A stretch of 64,000 nucleotides of DNA from Trichopria drosophilae (taxonomy: Eukaryota > Arthropoda > Insecta > Hymenoptera > Diapriidae). Position numbers and translations under genes: made by a program. Below are positions 1 to 12,756 of this stretch, one piece after another. Where the stretch lies: the NCBI GenBank assembly GCA_030407085.1, contig CM059585.1:12393001-12457000 (forward strand), written 5' to 3'. The notes beneath the pieces are model-generated. The model worked only from the letters and a program-made list of their open reading frames with translations. It did not search any database and was not told where the DNA came from. Position 1 is the stretch's first letter, and each line of letters starts with the position of its first letter.

Positions 1-37
1 AAGAGTAGAGTCTCAACCGTCGCGAATAGTATAAATT

Positions 38-240
38 CCCAACGGGCACGAAGAACCCAAATGTTTCTAACACGTTTTTAGAATGTTCCAGAAACGTTCC
101 TAAAACGTTATATGTCTGCAACATGGATGAAACGTTTATAAAACGTTCCGTAAAAGTTGCAGACATATAACGTTTTAGGAACGTTTCTGGAACATTCTAA
201 ACACGTTTTAGAAACATTTGGGTTCTTCGTGCCCGTAGGG
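38..240. repeat. Long near-perfect hairpin (85-bp arms, 33-bp loop), MITE/foldback-like
   Basis: The left arm 38-122 is the near-perfect reverse complement of 156-240. Landmarks are CGGGCACGAAGAACCC in the left arm and GGGTTCTTCGTGCCCG in the right arm, with TATGTCTGCAAC against GTTGCAGACATA next to the loop. Inside each arm the motif AACGTTT or AAACGTT recurs, so the arms are themselves built of short repeats. There is no coding frame. This looks like a recently inserted non-autonomous foldback element. No clear target duplication was seen. Confidence 0.9.
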
Positions 241-419
241 TTATTTGTTCATTTTTTTTTAATATAGTGAGTAAAATCCTCATTTTTATAAATATCGGTA
301 AGGTATCTTCAGTGTATAGGTTTCTTCTTCATTTAGTACGGAAGACCGTAAGATTGACATTAATACTCTTTGGTCTATTGAAATTAAGAAAAATATAAAA
401 GAAAACGCAATTTCGTGCC

Positions 420-930
420 TCACCGGTAAAAATCCATTTCAATCTCATTTTCTCGCAGGCGCATCTCATGTCTCGTTCGAACGGAAAACCAATCCCCAGC
501 GTTTCCGATTCCCGGAGCTTTCGTCATTTCGAAATCACGACCCATTTTTTCCGGCGAAAGGTCGCGAACCTATACATTTTCCTCGCCTGTATAATCGGGC
601 CGTAATGTCTGTTTACTCGGTACTTTCGTGCTATAATATTTTCTCGCTGGATTTCTTCCCTCGCGTACTCTTCTCGCGCCACTACACGCCCAGTGACTTC
701 CGGTGCAGAATTGCGAAAAAGCAACCCCACACTCAGACTCGACATCTTCTCCTCGACGTCGTCGTTGCGTCTTTGCTGTTTAATTTTGTCCTTATTGCAG
801 GAACTTGAGAATCACCTTCAAAGGATTCCTACTAGTAGTGTGCACTAAGCCCTTTTGCGTCTTGCAAGCTCCGATGTGGAGTGCTTGCGAGTACCGGGTG
901 GACACGAAATAACGCAACGTTCACCCTGAA
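420..930. other. GC-richer intronic island
   Basis: Base composition rises clearly above the surrounding AT-rich DNA, and CpG-containing words such as TCTCGCGCC and CTCGACGTCGTCG cluster here. Frames on both strands open for about 70 codons but match nothing I know and have no splice context. It could be a conserved regulatory element or an older unique sequence spared by transposons. Confidence 0.4.
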
Positions 931-1599
931 ATTTATTCGTTTATTTGTATTAGGAAGGTAAGCAGTGTACTATGAAACAACTGCGCAGCCTTCAGAAGTC
1001 AGAATTTAATGAAAGTATCGTATTATGTTTAAATTACGTGTATCATGAGGAGATATTTTAAGACAACAGAAACTTACAGAAATTCCTCCTCAGTTTTTAG
1101 AGGATGCTCTTAGTAAAATATAAATTACAGTCATTTTAAAATTAGAATAGTTTATCCAAATACAAAAAGAACTTTTATAACCTATACGGTCCTTTGTTGT
1201 AAAATTAGCTAATTAATGCAGATGAGTACTAAGAGTGGAGAAAATGACAAATTTTAGGTGTTTTGAATTGTACTAAACTCTAGACTTATGGTTACTTTAA
1301 GAAAGCTGCCTTCTGATAATTAATGAACGAGACGGATTTGTCGTCTTCCAGATTCGATTTTCAGACTAAAGGATTTTCCGATAAAAAGACGCTTAAGTAG
1401 AATTAGCGATTATAGTCGGACAATAATCACATTCGCGTTGTGTCCCATAGATCATCATTTGATTGTAATGTTATGGTTTTTGAGGTCGCTAAATAGAAAG
1501 CTAATCTTAGCTTTTAAGAATTAAATATGCCTGTCAGTACTTGAAAAATCCGCTGGAACGCGAATCAGGATCGGGAGGTCAGACTGTGTCTGTAATGTG

Positions 1600-2115
1600 T
1601 TGTTTACGTCGCTGAATCCGAATCTGAAGTCCATTTAACTCCATTACGTCAGGTTTTTGTCATAACCTAAACAAAAACTTAAAAATCCTATAATTAGATC
1701 TGAAAATGTTAGAATAAAGAATAATTTGCGGTTAGAAGTCCCTGCTATATTTTTGTGGTGTTTTGTGGGTCGCTGAAACCATATCCGAAATCAATTCAGC
1801 CCCATCACGTTAAGTTCTTGACATAACCTAAAAAAGAAATAAAAAATCTGTCCTGAAATATGAAAATTCATATAAAAATGGCCTACAAGACATACCATTT
1901 TTCTTTTTTTGAACTTTCCTTTATTTTAAGATTTTAGAGTGAAGTTGTAGGATATTTTTGAGTATGTCAAAAGACTGACCTGACGAGATCGAATGGACTT
2001 CCAATACAATTTCAGTGATCCAAAAACATAACGGAAACATGTCATAGACTTCTAAGGGCAACTTATTCTTTATTTTAACATTTTATGGTCTAATTACAGG
2101 ATTGTTTAGTTTTTT
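1600..2115. repeat. Direct plus inverted repeat complex (CGCTGAA..CCGAA..GTCATAACC family)
   Basis: Two direct copies share CGCTGAA-CC--A-CCGAA, then CATTACGT or CATCACGT, then TTGTCATAACCTAAA or TTGACATAACCTAAA (about 1611-1675 and 1772-1835). A third, reverse-complement copy lies at about 1950-2110. Reading its complement gives ATTAGACCATAAAATGTT, AATAAAGAATAAG and TTAGAAGTC in the same order as 1690-1740. Related but more divergent pieces occur near 11400 (-), 25660 (+) and 54725 (+). Confidence 0.65.
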
Positions 2116-3987
2116 TGATGAAGTGTAAACGTATGAGACTTGCAGATTGTTCTCCTAAGTTTAGTGTTAACTTGTCAAAAAATACTTATACGATAATAAC
2201 GAAAAGTTTGATGCATCTGTGGCTTCATATAAAATTAAAAAATAATAAGACTAATTCTACAATGGTGTTTTAAAACTTGAATTTAGCATTTCTAAAAATT
2301 GTTGGTTCAAACCAAAACTCGCCTTTTTATCGAAATTCAGGGTATACAAGATACAGTAAAGCTAGAAATGTTTCATTGATTTTCAATTTACATACTTTTA
2401 AACGTTGAATTTTCAACGACAATCTATGCATAAACTAAATTTGCGACATATGTCAAATCAGGATTCAAAGAGTAGAGTAAGTTTCTGCCATTATGCATCG
2501 ATTTATATCTACAAAATTGTACGGTAGATTATAATTTACTTTTTAAGATTCAATACAAATTAATAGTATTTTCGTGGCAATAATAATCATCAATTCAATA
2601 GAGCAGTACAATTGTATGCAAATTTTCATCGATAGGATTTTCTTGCATCTTTGAAAAACAGAATTGAGAAATATTTCTTTTCAATGCTAACAATATAAAC
2701 CCTATTATTATATCAATTGTGGGATTTAAACGAACCGGTGGAAGTCTCTCGATAGGAGACTGCATTGTAAAAATACGAATTATATTATTGTAGTATTTTC
2801 AAGTAATTTTAAACTTTACAGTGGAAATTTAATGATTTAATTAATGATTTTTTTGTTATAATCCCGATACAATGGTTTCTATATTCAAAATCAGATTTTT
2901 TCCTTCAATAACTTGTTAGAGTAAATGTTACAAATTTTCGGTCAAATGAACTTAAAATGAAAGGAACCAAACATGATTATAATTCTTTTACATAATATTA
3001 ATTGTTTAACTATTTACTACAAAATCACATAAAAGAATGCTATTTTATAAAAGTGTTGAAAAAAGTTCACATTTCTTGGGAGTTTTCATTTGTTTTCGAA
3101 ATTCTTTACTTCATATCCCGAATTCCATATATTTTTTAGACCATTTCTATTGATCGTAAGTAAATACGTTTACTTCTAGAAAACGATTATGTTAGACGCT
3201 ATATCTACAGTCGTAAGTGTTTGCGAAGTCTTGAAATTCCAGTTTCTCGCTTTGCTCTTTGTTTTATTACAAGATTACAATGCTCTTTCGGCATGCGAGA
3301 AAACATACTAGCATTTCTATTATATAATTATAAACAAATTATTACTTACACTTTTATAATAAAATGATATTTTTTCGGTAAAGTAGTAAAAATATTTTAA
3401 AACCATCTCAAGTGTATTATAATTTCATGTTAAACTTTTTAAACAAGCAATTTGTAACTAATTTATTAAATAAGCAATCTTTAAATATAGAAAATTATTC
3501 AAACTTTTTAGAAACTTGTACAGCACAAACCTTTTTTCGTTCGGTCAGTTCCATGCAAATCGAGATAAAAGTGCGAAAAAATTGCTTTTTTGGCTTTTTT
3601 TGAATCCTTATGTGTCAAAAATGCGACGTGATACAAATTTCTAGTGGGGCTTAAATGAAACCTTAAAACATGAACTTTTCGACGAAAAATTAAAAAATCA
3701 CTATTAATAGTGGAGGAACTATAATCGTCGTTTTTGTAAATTTTAATAACTGGACGTTATAATTGTATCTGTAGCAAATTTCAGAGGCAAATTTCGTGTT
3801 ATATTTTATATAAATGTTCCTCAAATACTATAGATTTAATGTAATAATACAATTGATGTTAATAAAACTATATCCATTTTAATTTTTACCTGTATCAAGA
3901 ATTAAATTTTAGATTTGTAATCAGAGGCTTTGAAATCCCTTGGGTAACAAAATCATAAAGAAATTCGAGTAAATTACAAATATTTCG

Positions 3988-4165
3988 GGCGCCATATTGG
4001 ATCTGCCATTTTGAATTTTGAATAGTGATTAGCAACCTCAAAAATATCCGAGTAACAAGTTTCAAACTATTCTATGTTTCTATAAGTATTTTAATTGGTA
4101 TGACCAAATATTTGAAAAAATCTAACGTAACCTAACCCGACCTACCCTAAGCCTAACCTAACCAA
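3988..4165. repeat. CCAT-type repeat followed by imperfect CCTAA repeats
   Basis: GCGCCATATTGGATCTGCCA is followed by TTTTGAATTTTGAA and AGTGATTAGCAACCTC, the order seen in many other copies in this window. About 100 bp further on comes a run of TAACCTAACC-like units (about 4125-4165) that resembles the insect telomere repeat on its C-rich strand. Confidence 0.6.
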
Positions 4166-4965
4166 CCAAATTATTATTATTCGTGATATTTTGTATTTAT
4201 TGTTTTAATGTGATTATTTTGTCGTAATTATTTTGACAAATGTTATTTTGTCCATCTGTTTGTTATCGTGATATCAAAAAGTCTTCTTCTTGCGTAAAAG
4301 AGATTGTCAGCGTTTTTACAAAAATTCTAAAATAAACGTTCAAATAAAAGCAAAAATCTCTTGGGTCTTAAATGGTTAAGGTAGAGTTGACAAACTGCAT
4401 AACTTAATAAAAAACGAATTGGACAACTTAAAATAATTGACAATAATTAAACAACTAATAGAACCGAATTATATTACATGATTCCCTGCTATTGGGGTAT
4501 GCGGTATATAAATCTTGATTTGCGTTTGCATCGTCCTATGAAGGATGATGATGAATCGTACGCCATCAAATTGATACTACACGATCCTTGCTTGTTTGCT
4601 CAAACCCGTTTAGAATATCAAGTAAATCTAACCACGTATATAATAATTTAATATTGGTTTTTTCATATAAAATATTAAGTTTTCAATAAACCATATAATT
4701 CTAACTGTTTTTACGATATTTCAAGATTTGTCTCGACAAAAACAAAAATAGCCAAAGGTTTATCTTTAAATTTTCGATATCAAATGGATGTCACAATAGA
4801 TCTGAAACCCATGAATAAAAAATAATCTTTCGATTGTTACAAAATATTACAAAATTATGTAAAATTCTGCCAATGCAGATTTGCCGCTGAAATGATAATA
4901 AGATATAATTATCTACATGATTGTCGAATATGTCTTATAAGTTCATAATATGGTTTATTTTTTAG

Positions 4966-5135
4966 AGGAGGTATTCAGCTCTAACAAGGCAATATGGTTT
5001 TCCCCGAGCGGCACCAAATTGGCCTTCGGCTTCTTCGACGACACGCACACCCCGATAATGACCATCCCCTTCTACGGGTTTCCTGGGAGTGTGAGCTTCC
5101 AATACACTGCTGCCATACCAATTCATTATCCGAAG
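4966..5135 (+). CDS. Dipeptidyl peptidase IV-family (S9B) protein, internal exon A (beta-propeller, Glu-Glu motif)
   Basis: This internal exon encodes a piece of the beta-propeller of an S9B dipeptidyl peptidase (DPP4/DPP6/DPP10 type), type II membrane or secreted proteins. The frame reads EEVFSSNKAIWFSPSGTK, then DDTHTP and ends HYPK, which follows the family pattern EEEVF....A.W.SP.G..LA...F.DT..P.......YPK. The two Glu at the start correspond to the substrate N-terminus-binding pair of DPP4. The first of them is completed across the splice junction, so its identity depends on an upstream exon outside the window. The exon starts after a tttttttag-type acceptor in phase 1 and ends on a complete Lys codon before gttag. 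The 170-bp length and both junctions fit a real exon. The upstream ATG at 4950 lies in the intron and is not a start. Confidence 0.9.
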
Positions 5136-5616
5136 GTTAGTATCGAACAATACGTCATCTTACTAAACAAGGACATCCAAAATAAAATTGCGAAGCTCGA
5201 ATGATTGAAATTTCCCTCCGGATTCATATCCTGTATAGATCACACCGCCGAGGGATAGTTACTAATCATGTTACGCTCTGCTACTTCTAGTAGCTATTAG
5301 ACATTATACTGGAGAGCTTACAATCATTAGTAGTGATAATATTAAGTGTTAAAAAGCTTTATTATAGAATTTAAAACCAAAAGATTACATTAAAAAATTG
5401 CAATTATTAATTTTAAATCTATTTTAAGACACTGATTTTTTAATATTGTAACATTAAGATTTATATAGAAAAAGTATATTACGGTAGTTTAATTTTAGTA
5501 GAATTATTACCTTAGGATGAACTAAGGTGGAATGGGAACAAAGTTCAATTTTTTCAAATGTTTTTTCTTATATTTTTCGCCTCGGAGAACCGGAAAGTAA
5601 AAGATATGCAGAGATC

Positions 5617-5675
5617 TAAGTAGTAACAGTCGGTACTTACTGCTAACAACTTACAGTGCGGGCTGTTACTACTTA
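5617..5675. repeat. Inverted repeat with TAAGTAGTAACAG arms
   Basis: TAAGTAGTAACAG at 5617-5629 is matched exactly by its reverse complement CTGTTACTACTTA at 5663-5675, with an ACAGTGCGG word between them. The same word set (CTAAGTAGTAACAG, ACAGTGCGG and an inverted ATTACTACT) occurs in the element at 60368-60589, so the two are members of one family. Confidence 0.75.
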
Positions 5676-6865
5676 TAGTACTGCATTTTCCTACGTGTAA
5701 TCCGCGATTTTTTTTAATGTCCAATACGATAAAACAATCGAATTTTTTTAGTTAAAGTTAAAATAAAAACAAACATAAATTTAAAAAAAAATCAATTTTT
5801 TTATGTTTTGTCTTCCTACTTTTTATGGGATGTCAAAGAAACAAAAAAACTAGAAGAAAATTCTAATTTATATATAACTTCGTATTAAAATTAGTTCAAC
5901 CACACCCTGCATCTTCATGAAATAAGAAACAAATAAAAGAAAAAGAAAACAAATTAGAAACATAAAGGAAAGTTTTTCAATAATTGTAATTGAAATAAAA
6001 TCATTGTGGTTAAGTATAATATAGCGTTAATTATTTATTAAATTAGTTTAATTCAATAATTTATAATTTGCATTTTTAATATGATGCAACATTTTTAATA
6101 CACAAAAAATCATATTTTTTTACCAAAAAGAAGTTTTTATTAAGGGTATAATTACGCATTATTACGATTATGAACAATCTGTAAAATAATGCACACTTCT
6201 TAATGCACAATTCAACAGCATTACTGTTTGTGACATCGATGATTGTATTTTGCAGGAAGACGGTCGAACAGTAGAAATGCGAATATCACATGCAGGCGTG
6301 CTAGTGTGATGCCTATTAAATTTCAAATTAATTTCTGAATTCAGGAATTACCAACGGTTTTCGAATAGTGTGAGATATCTCTGATGAATTTAATTAGAAA
6401 TTCTCTGAAAATTAGAAAATTATGAACACCGACGCGAATCATTTCGGGTTATACACGTAAATTTAATTTTCACCAAGTTTCTGTTCTTGAGATTTAATTC
6501 AGTTTTTGGAATTATAAATTATATTATTTTTAAATTTGTTATGACGTTTTCTCTTGTTTTTAGGCTTTCACAGAAAAATTTTAATATGAGTTATATTATT
6601 TTCTTTTTCTATGTTGTGTTTTTTAGTAGAATATTAATTTTACTATAACCAAGGAAGATTCTTTATGGCTAAAAGTATTTTTCAAATATTTTTCTTTCAA
6701 TGGTTGGATCTTTTAATTGTTATTTAAAAAAAACGATTTGTTATTGCAATTGTTATAACCACTTATATAATTAGTTTGAAAATACACGTTTGAGAACTTT
6801 TAATTTACCAGTTTCACAAATATTTACATTTTTCTACGCACTATATTAACTGACCGAAAGGATAG

Positions 6866-7411
6866 TTAACCCATTAACGCCTGAATAACACAAAAATGAA
6901 CCACGACTTTCAGCTCTCAAATTTTAATTAAATCGGTTTTTTTTTAGTTAATTTTTTTAAAGAAAACGACCGATTCTAACGAGGAAAACGGTTTCTTTTT
7001 GCAATAAAAGCCTACAAACGTATTATTCATACTTGCACTTGAAAAATTTGAGGATAGCTTGCTTTAAACAATTTTTTTCTGCAAATACGAGCCTCTCAAA
7101 CTCGATAACATCGGTAATTTACGTGTTCTACTCAGATAAACAGAATGTTTTACTTTATTTTATTCCCATGGCGCTCGATAATTTGTTAAATCATATTCAA
7201 GAATTTCGGTAAATTCTAACTTTTTACAAAAATTAGCCCAAAAAAAAGTACAAGATGACATTTCTCGCCTTTTTTCATACTTGCATCCCGCAGAGCACAC
7301 TCCAAAAATTTGAGAAAATGAAGTGGCATAAAAAACTAACAGCGACTTAATTAAAATTTGAGAGCTCAAAATTGCGGTTCAATTTTGTGTTTTCAGGCAT
7401 TAAGGGGTTAA
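6866..7411. mobile_element. Non-autonomous foldback element with TTAA flanks, piggyBac-like ends
   Basis: TTAA (6866-6869) is followed by CCCATTAACGCCTGAA, and the right end reads TTCAGGCATTAAGGGG then TTAA (7408-7411). The inverted similarity extends about 65 bp, through CACAAAAATGAACC on the left and GGTTCAATTTTGTG on the right, to the matching AGCTCTCAAATTTTAATTAA. TTAA target duplication with CCC...GGG termini is the established signature of the piggyBac superfamily. No transposase frame is present in the 0.54 kb. The assignment to piggyBac is inferred from the ends only. Confidence 0.75.
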
Positions 7412-9539
7412 AATAAATTAAGATTAATGTTACTTGGATTTAATTTGAAAGTTAAAAAAATACGATAAATCAGATTATTAATTGTACTTATAGTTTAGCA
7501 GCAATATTTTTCGAGAATAGTTAGTTATTATTTCTGATTAATTGAACTGGAATAACTAAAAAACATTACTAACTTTCGACATAGAAACACTTCAATGATA
7601 ATTTATTTTAGAATTAACTATTGTTTATTATTAAATTTTAGAATTTAAAGGTGTTTACTAACTCTTCGAACTACGACATTTGTTTTAGTTTACACAAGAA
7701 ACTTTACTAAAATTATTATTTTATTTGAGGTTCTTAACATTTTTTTAATTTATGATAGAAAATATCTGCGATTTTTTAAATTAATTTCTATGATTCTTTA
7801 ATTACAATTTGTTTGTAATTTTTAAGAAATTAAGTCTACAGTGTACCATATTCTGATATATGTTTTGAAGGAACATAAGTTTAAAATTTTAATTCAAGGA
7901 ATCGAGGGTAATTCAAAGTGTAAATAGAAACGAAAAAATACTCAACTCGTGTTCTAATCTTCTTCAGTTATTTTGGAAAAATACATAAAATTTTGCTTGT
8001 TTTTACATCAAGTAATGTGTTGTGTTGTTACGAAAAAAAAATGAAGGAAATTCGATAAAATAAATTTTGTAGCGAAAAAATTAGTTACATTTTCAAAAAG
8101 TAAGATAATTATATTATCTACAATAATTTTTGAAATTTTGCCTGACTGTCCTTTAATGTATGAACAGGTGATTGTCTTGATAATTCTTTCTTCTTTGCTG
8201 TTAGTGTTTTTTTCAATTGTTTTGTTCTTAGTAATTTTATGTATGATTGGAAATAACTACAGGAGTTTTTAGAAAAGTCAATTTTAATGAAAAATTAATG
8301 TCAATTACAATGCTGTACAGTCCCAATGAAACTGAATAATTTATAATAAAGTAAATATAAGAGGATAAATAATATATTATAATTATATCATAAATAAATT
8401 ATAAAGTCGAATATTTGAACATTAATAATCAACATGTATATTTATTGATACTTTATTTGGTACTTTATTTATCATCTGTATATTTTTTGTAGTTTGTATT
8501 TTGATTTCGTAATTTAGAGATTTCATATCAGGCTGACTAAGATATCCAAGTTTTCTTTGACTACTTGTCACCCTATTAGCATATTCATCTGACGTCGTCC
8601 TCGGAGACTAAATATTATATCCAAATGTTTTCGATATCGTTAGGCCGTAGAAGACATAGAAATTAGAAGATGTATAGGACTACAAAAGGCGATAAAAAGA
8701 CACTTGAGGAGCTTCTCAATCAAAAGTATAAAAAATCTCGTTTTTCCATTTAGTAGTAACCACCATGATATGTCGCGTGCAGCTTCAGATTTGTACTAAT
8801 TAGCAAATCAAACAGACTTTCTCGTAATTCTTTTATATATTTCATACAAACCAAGTGAAATTCAAAGTAGAAATTTACGACTCGTAAAAAATATCCCTAA
8901 GCCTTTGATAAATTTGTCACGTTCAATGCTCCCATCAACTCTTAACATTTAATCTTAATTTCAAAAGTTTCTTAAACTTTATTTAAACTGCGCTCAAAAT
9001 TGGTTTAAACTTTATTCAGGAGTGTTACACAAGAATTAGATGCTCCATTACACGAAACAACACATTACACGAAACGTTACATGCCTTCGTCCAATTAAAA
9101 CTTTTTTCTTTGAAGTTTATTAACTTATTATTGTAAATGGGTGATTTTACTGAAAGAAACCTTTTCGGAAAATTGTATGAAAATGTTTTTTGTTTAAGCA
9201 ATATTTTTTTATTGCTGAGTACTAAGGAAGATGCGCAAAATTAATTGTTTTTTAATACACCTAAAGAAAACTACTTAAACCCAATATAAAAAAATTGTTA
9301 TTGAAATAAAAAGTCTCTCTATTGGACAAATTTAAAAATGATGAAAACTTTTCTCACTTTCAGTACAAAGTACTATCGAAATAAAAATACTCCGAAATCG
9401 ATGGAACGTCCCATATTTTCTTTCCACACTTTTGAACGACAATAACTCAAGCCATTCAAAAAATTTACGAGAGTAGCGATTTTCTCAAAATCTCGTTACG
9501 AGGGTTCAGTTTTTGAGCTGAATTGCCGATTAAAATGAA

Positions 9540-9960
9540 ATAGTCGAGTGCTGGCCGTCTATAAATACACTTGGAACATCTCTCCTAATTTCCCGAAAGC
9601 CTGTATACGAAACGCTTCTAATCTCGCTTGTATCAACAAAATGGAGCATATACCTCGACGGTCGGAAAAGATGAGCGACCTCGTTTTCCGTCAGCGTAGC
9701 CAGCGAATGTGGGTGCTTACTTTTCCGACGGGGCCGAGAAAAACAAACATGTACCCGCTGAAGTATACTTTTCGTAAATTCGTAATGTCTGATCGAACCA
9801 CGAGATAAATGCAACCGATACGCGGTTGCAAACATGGAAAATCTGGTATCATTTCGGTTACCTTTCCAAAGTAAATAGTTGGTGAACTCCAGAACTCGTT
9901 TCGAGTGACGATACCAGTCGATGAAATGCAAATGTCGGCAATGTTATTTCAAGAAATTAA
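9540..9960. other. GC-richer intronic island
   Basis: This compact island with CG-containing words (CTCGACGGTCGG, CCGACGGGGCCG) has frames on both strands of up to about 130 codons that match no family I recognise. There are no convincing splice signals in frame. A conserved non-coding element or a decayed gene fragment are both possible. Confidence 0.35.
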
Positions 9961-10159
9961 ATCGCATTTAAAATAGTCCCGGATAAATACCGAATCCGAT
10001 TAATTTCGTTTCTGGTAACGTTTTTATTATACGTAAAAAATAAACACTCGATTTATAAATTTAAATGTTCTACCAATAGTATCATCGTATGAAAGCAAAA
10101 ATTTAATTCCCATAAAGGACGAATCAATTTGGAATAAAAAATTCTTTAAAAAATTATAA

Positions 10160-11110
10160 TCCGATGAGTAGAACTCGAACGAGAGGCGAAAAGAATTTGA
10201 CCAATCAGCGCAAGGATCACACGACGCTCCGCCCCTCCGTATAGTAGCGCCCTCATTAGAACTTTAAAAGCTTGTATCTCATATTCTAAACCTCATATCA
10301 AATTTTAATAATAGACTTTTTTACTTAAAATTTATAGAGTTACAATGTTACTATGGCTATTTACTATTTTAGCGTATTATAAAAAAAGCATTTTCTTAAA
10401 GCGTACTTAAAGCGTACAGATCAACGTTTGTTTCGTTGGTGAGAATACACAAATAAACGCAGCACCGTGGTACTCTCGTAAATTATAGCCTCCGGGTAGG
10501 ATATCTTAAGACGCCCGTTTAGCGTATCGGCAACTGTACGCCAGAAGCTACATCCGGCACAAGTGAAATTAGTTCGTTCGATATCGAATATCCGGAAGCC
10601 GTAGCCGGCTCTCTTTATCGCGTCTAAATAATGATTCAGTGACCAGCCCGTTCAAAGGTGGACTAACTAAAGAGCTAATGGCTTTCGCGAGGAGAGTTTG
10701 TGGTTTACGGGTTTGTCCACTATCGCCTAGTACACACAAAGGATAATATCGTCAGTAAACGGTTAGCGTGTGCGCCACTAGCTGTATAGTCGCCGGGTAT
10801 TACGTTATAGCACCATAATTCTGCACTGACTACGTATATATGCACCCGTGCACCGGCTGCAACCTGGGATCCTGCAAGTCGGACTGTTTCTGTAATGTGA
10901 CGCTTGTAGCGACCATGATAACGCCGAGATACGCCTGCGGCTGGGACGAATTTCCATAATAAAGATTCCGCACGGTCCAGCCTGCCTCGCTGTTCTATTT
11001 TCCTGCGAAAACCCCAGGAATTACGCATCCTTGGAGCAGTGAGATATTATTGCGTTGGGACCCTCTTTCTAGACTTGCCCGTCGACAATTTGGAAGCTAC
11101 GTCTTTGCTC
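10160..11110. other. Longest GC-richer intronic island
   Basis: About 0.95 kb of higher GC content includes CGATATCGAATATCCGGA, GTAGCCGGCTCTC and CACCCGTGCACCGGCTGC. It has one 102-codon minus-strand frame (10720-11028) without recognisable domains. The abrupt composition change on both sides suggests sequence of different history or constraint from the AT-rich repeats around it. An enhancer or promoter role is speculative. Confidence 0.35.
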
Positions 11111-12756
11111 TGAGAAAGCGACATCCTTGGAGAAGATGAAAAATGATGAAAATTGGACAAACGAGTGAGCCGGAAATATGACGAATTGAATTAGAATTCA
11201 TGAAGATGTAAGAAATATGTGATGAAGGTTTTACTGACATGGAATAAGATGAAATCCTTCAAAACTGATAAATTCAGATAAAATCATCAGAGTGGGAAAC
11301 ATTTTTAATTTTTAGTCAGCGGATGACTAATATTTTAGTAAAGACATCTGTAAAATCTGTGCCTTCTGTACATGACCTCAAAAGTAGTCAGAAACCATAT
11401 TGTCACGTCATTGTTTGGGTACATAACCTCAAATATCTCAGAAGTCTAATAATTGTGACCCTGGAATTGGATTCTACAAACAATGTTGGCCTGTGATTAT
11501 ACTTGACTCTTCCTAATCGAATTTATCAAATAAAGAAATCATCCCTCGCCCATAGTAAGGATGACGTGATTGATGATGGTCCCCTAAAGACTATCCTGGT
11601 ACGGCAGTTTTTAGAAAAATTTATTTTCTGATTCTGGTGAGTCCTTTGGGAACGAACGACCACTTAATGTATATAAATTGTATACGCGTGATTTTTCAGA
11701 AGAATATTTCTAAGGTGTTCCCAAAATAATGGTAAGATACAATGTTAACAATCCTCCAATCAGACTTAATAGCCATTCAACAATATAATTAAAAAAGGCC
11801 AATAGAATTTTATAGATTTGACAATTTAATTGGCAAAAGACTAAACACAATTGGTTTTCAGTACCTACAAAAACCAAAATGTGGTTAATGGTATTAACAT
11901 GTGTGCTAATGAAAGGTTAGCCAAAATTCATTGCTCACTCCAGTACAAGTACAGAAACGGCATTTTGCCACCGTAACTCGCATTTCATTTGTCTTCCTTT
12001 TTTAGGCTACCTTTTTTGTACCTCGCGCCGTTTCAATCTCTTTTTTCATTTCTTTCTTCGCCGCACAGAGGCGCAAAAGAGGCAAGCCAATGAATGGTTG
12101 TTGCCTCCGACACCGAACGTTGTTTTCCTGTTTGTAGGTATTTGTGCAAGTTTCGTCCCGATTTGAACTGCCTTCGACGGTCGATACCAATCGAGCCAAA
12201 TGGATTTCAATCCTGAAGCTTTACAGCTCGTCTCAGGCCGCCGCAATTTCGATATTCTCGTATACTACCCATTTCGAACGTTTTCCCAATTGCGGAAAGG
12301 GAAATGCTCCTTCCACCCAACAAAATATCCTACGAATGTATTTCTGCATACGCATTGTTCGCGATGCGAACAGAACACGCTATTGTTACGAGATCTCGAG
12401 TTGATGTTCATATGAAGCTCTTGCAAATTGGATAAACGGGTTACTGTTTTGGATATGATTTTGGACATGATTGACCATACGTGAGCAGTAACTGGAACTG
12501 GAGGTTTAACTACAAGTGCATCTGTATCAACCCTTTTATATTTTGTCTTGTTTAACCTTGGATATATTGTATAGATCATTTGAATTACAAATGTTAATAT
12601 TTTTTATCTACTTGCTAATTTCACTCATTTTTCGAACGGAAATTAAATCACTTGCCTTCGGCACATGCTCTGAGTCTCACTCTTGTTCACTTATCACTAA
12701 TTTACCATACTGGTATCATAATATGCTGTTTATTGTTAATGAAAATGTGATCTGTT

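Larger units (their letters stand above)
1..4965 (+). other. Upstream intron of the DPP-family gene (5' part outside window)
   Basis: No exon could be supported here. The piece of the gene that should precede exon A, ending in a DWVYE-like sequence, was looked for and not found. The stretch holds a long hairpin (38-240), a GC-richer island (about 420-930), a repeat complex with direct and inverted units (about 1600-2115), a CCAT-type repeat (about 3988-4030) and a short CCTAA-type stretch (about 4125-4165). The remainder is AT-rich with nothing I recognise. Confidence 0.7.

Noticed and set aside
4950..4965. ATG at 4950 as a translation start for the exon A frame
   Set aside because: It lies before a clear acceptor at 4964-4965, and the family alignment begins exactly after it. 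The residues MVYFL come from the polypyrimidine tract.
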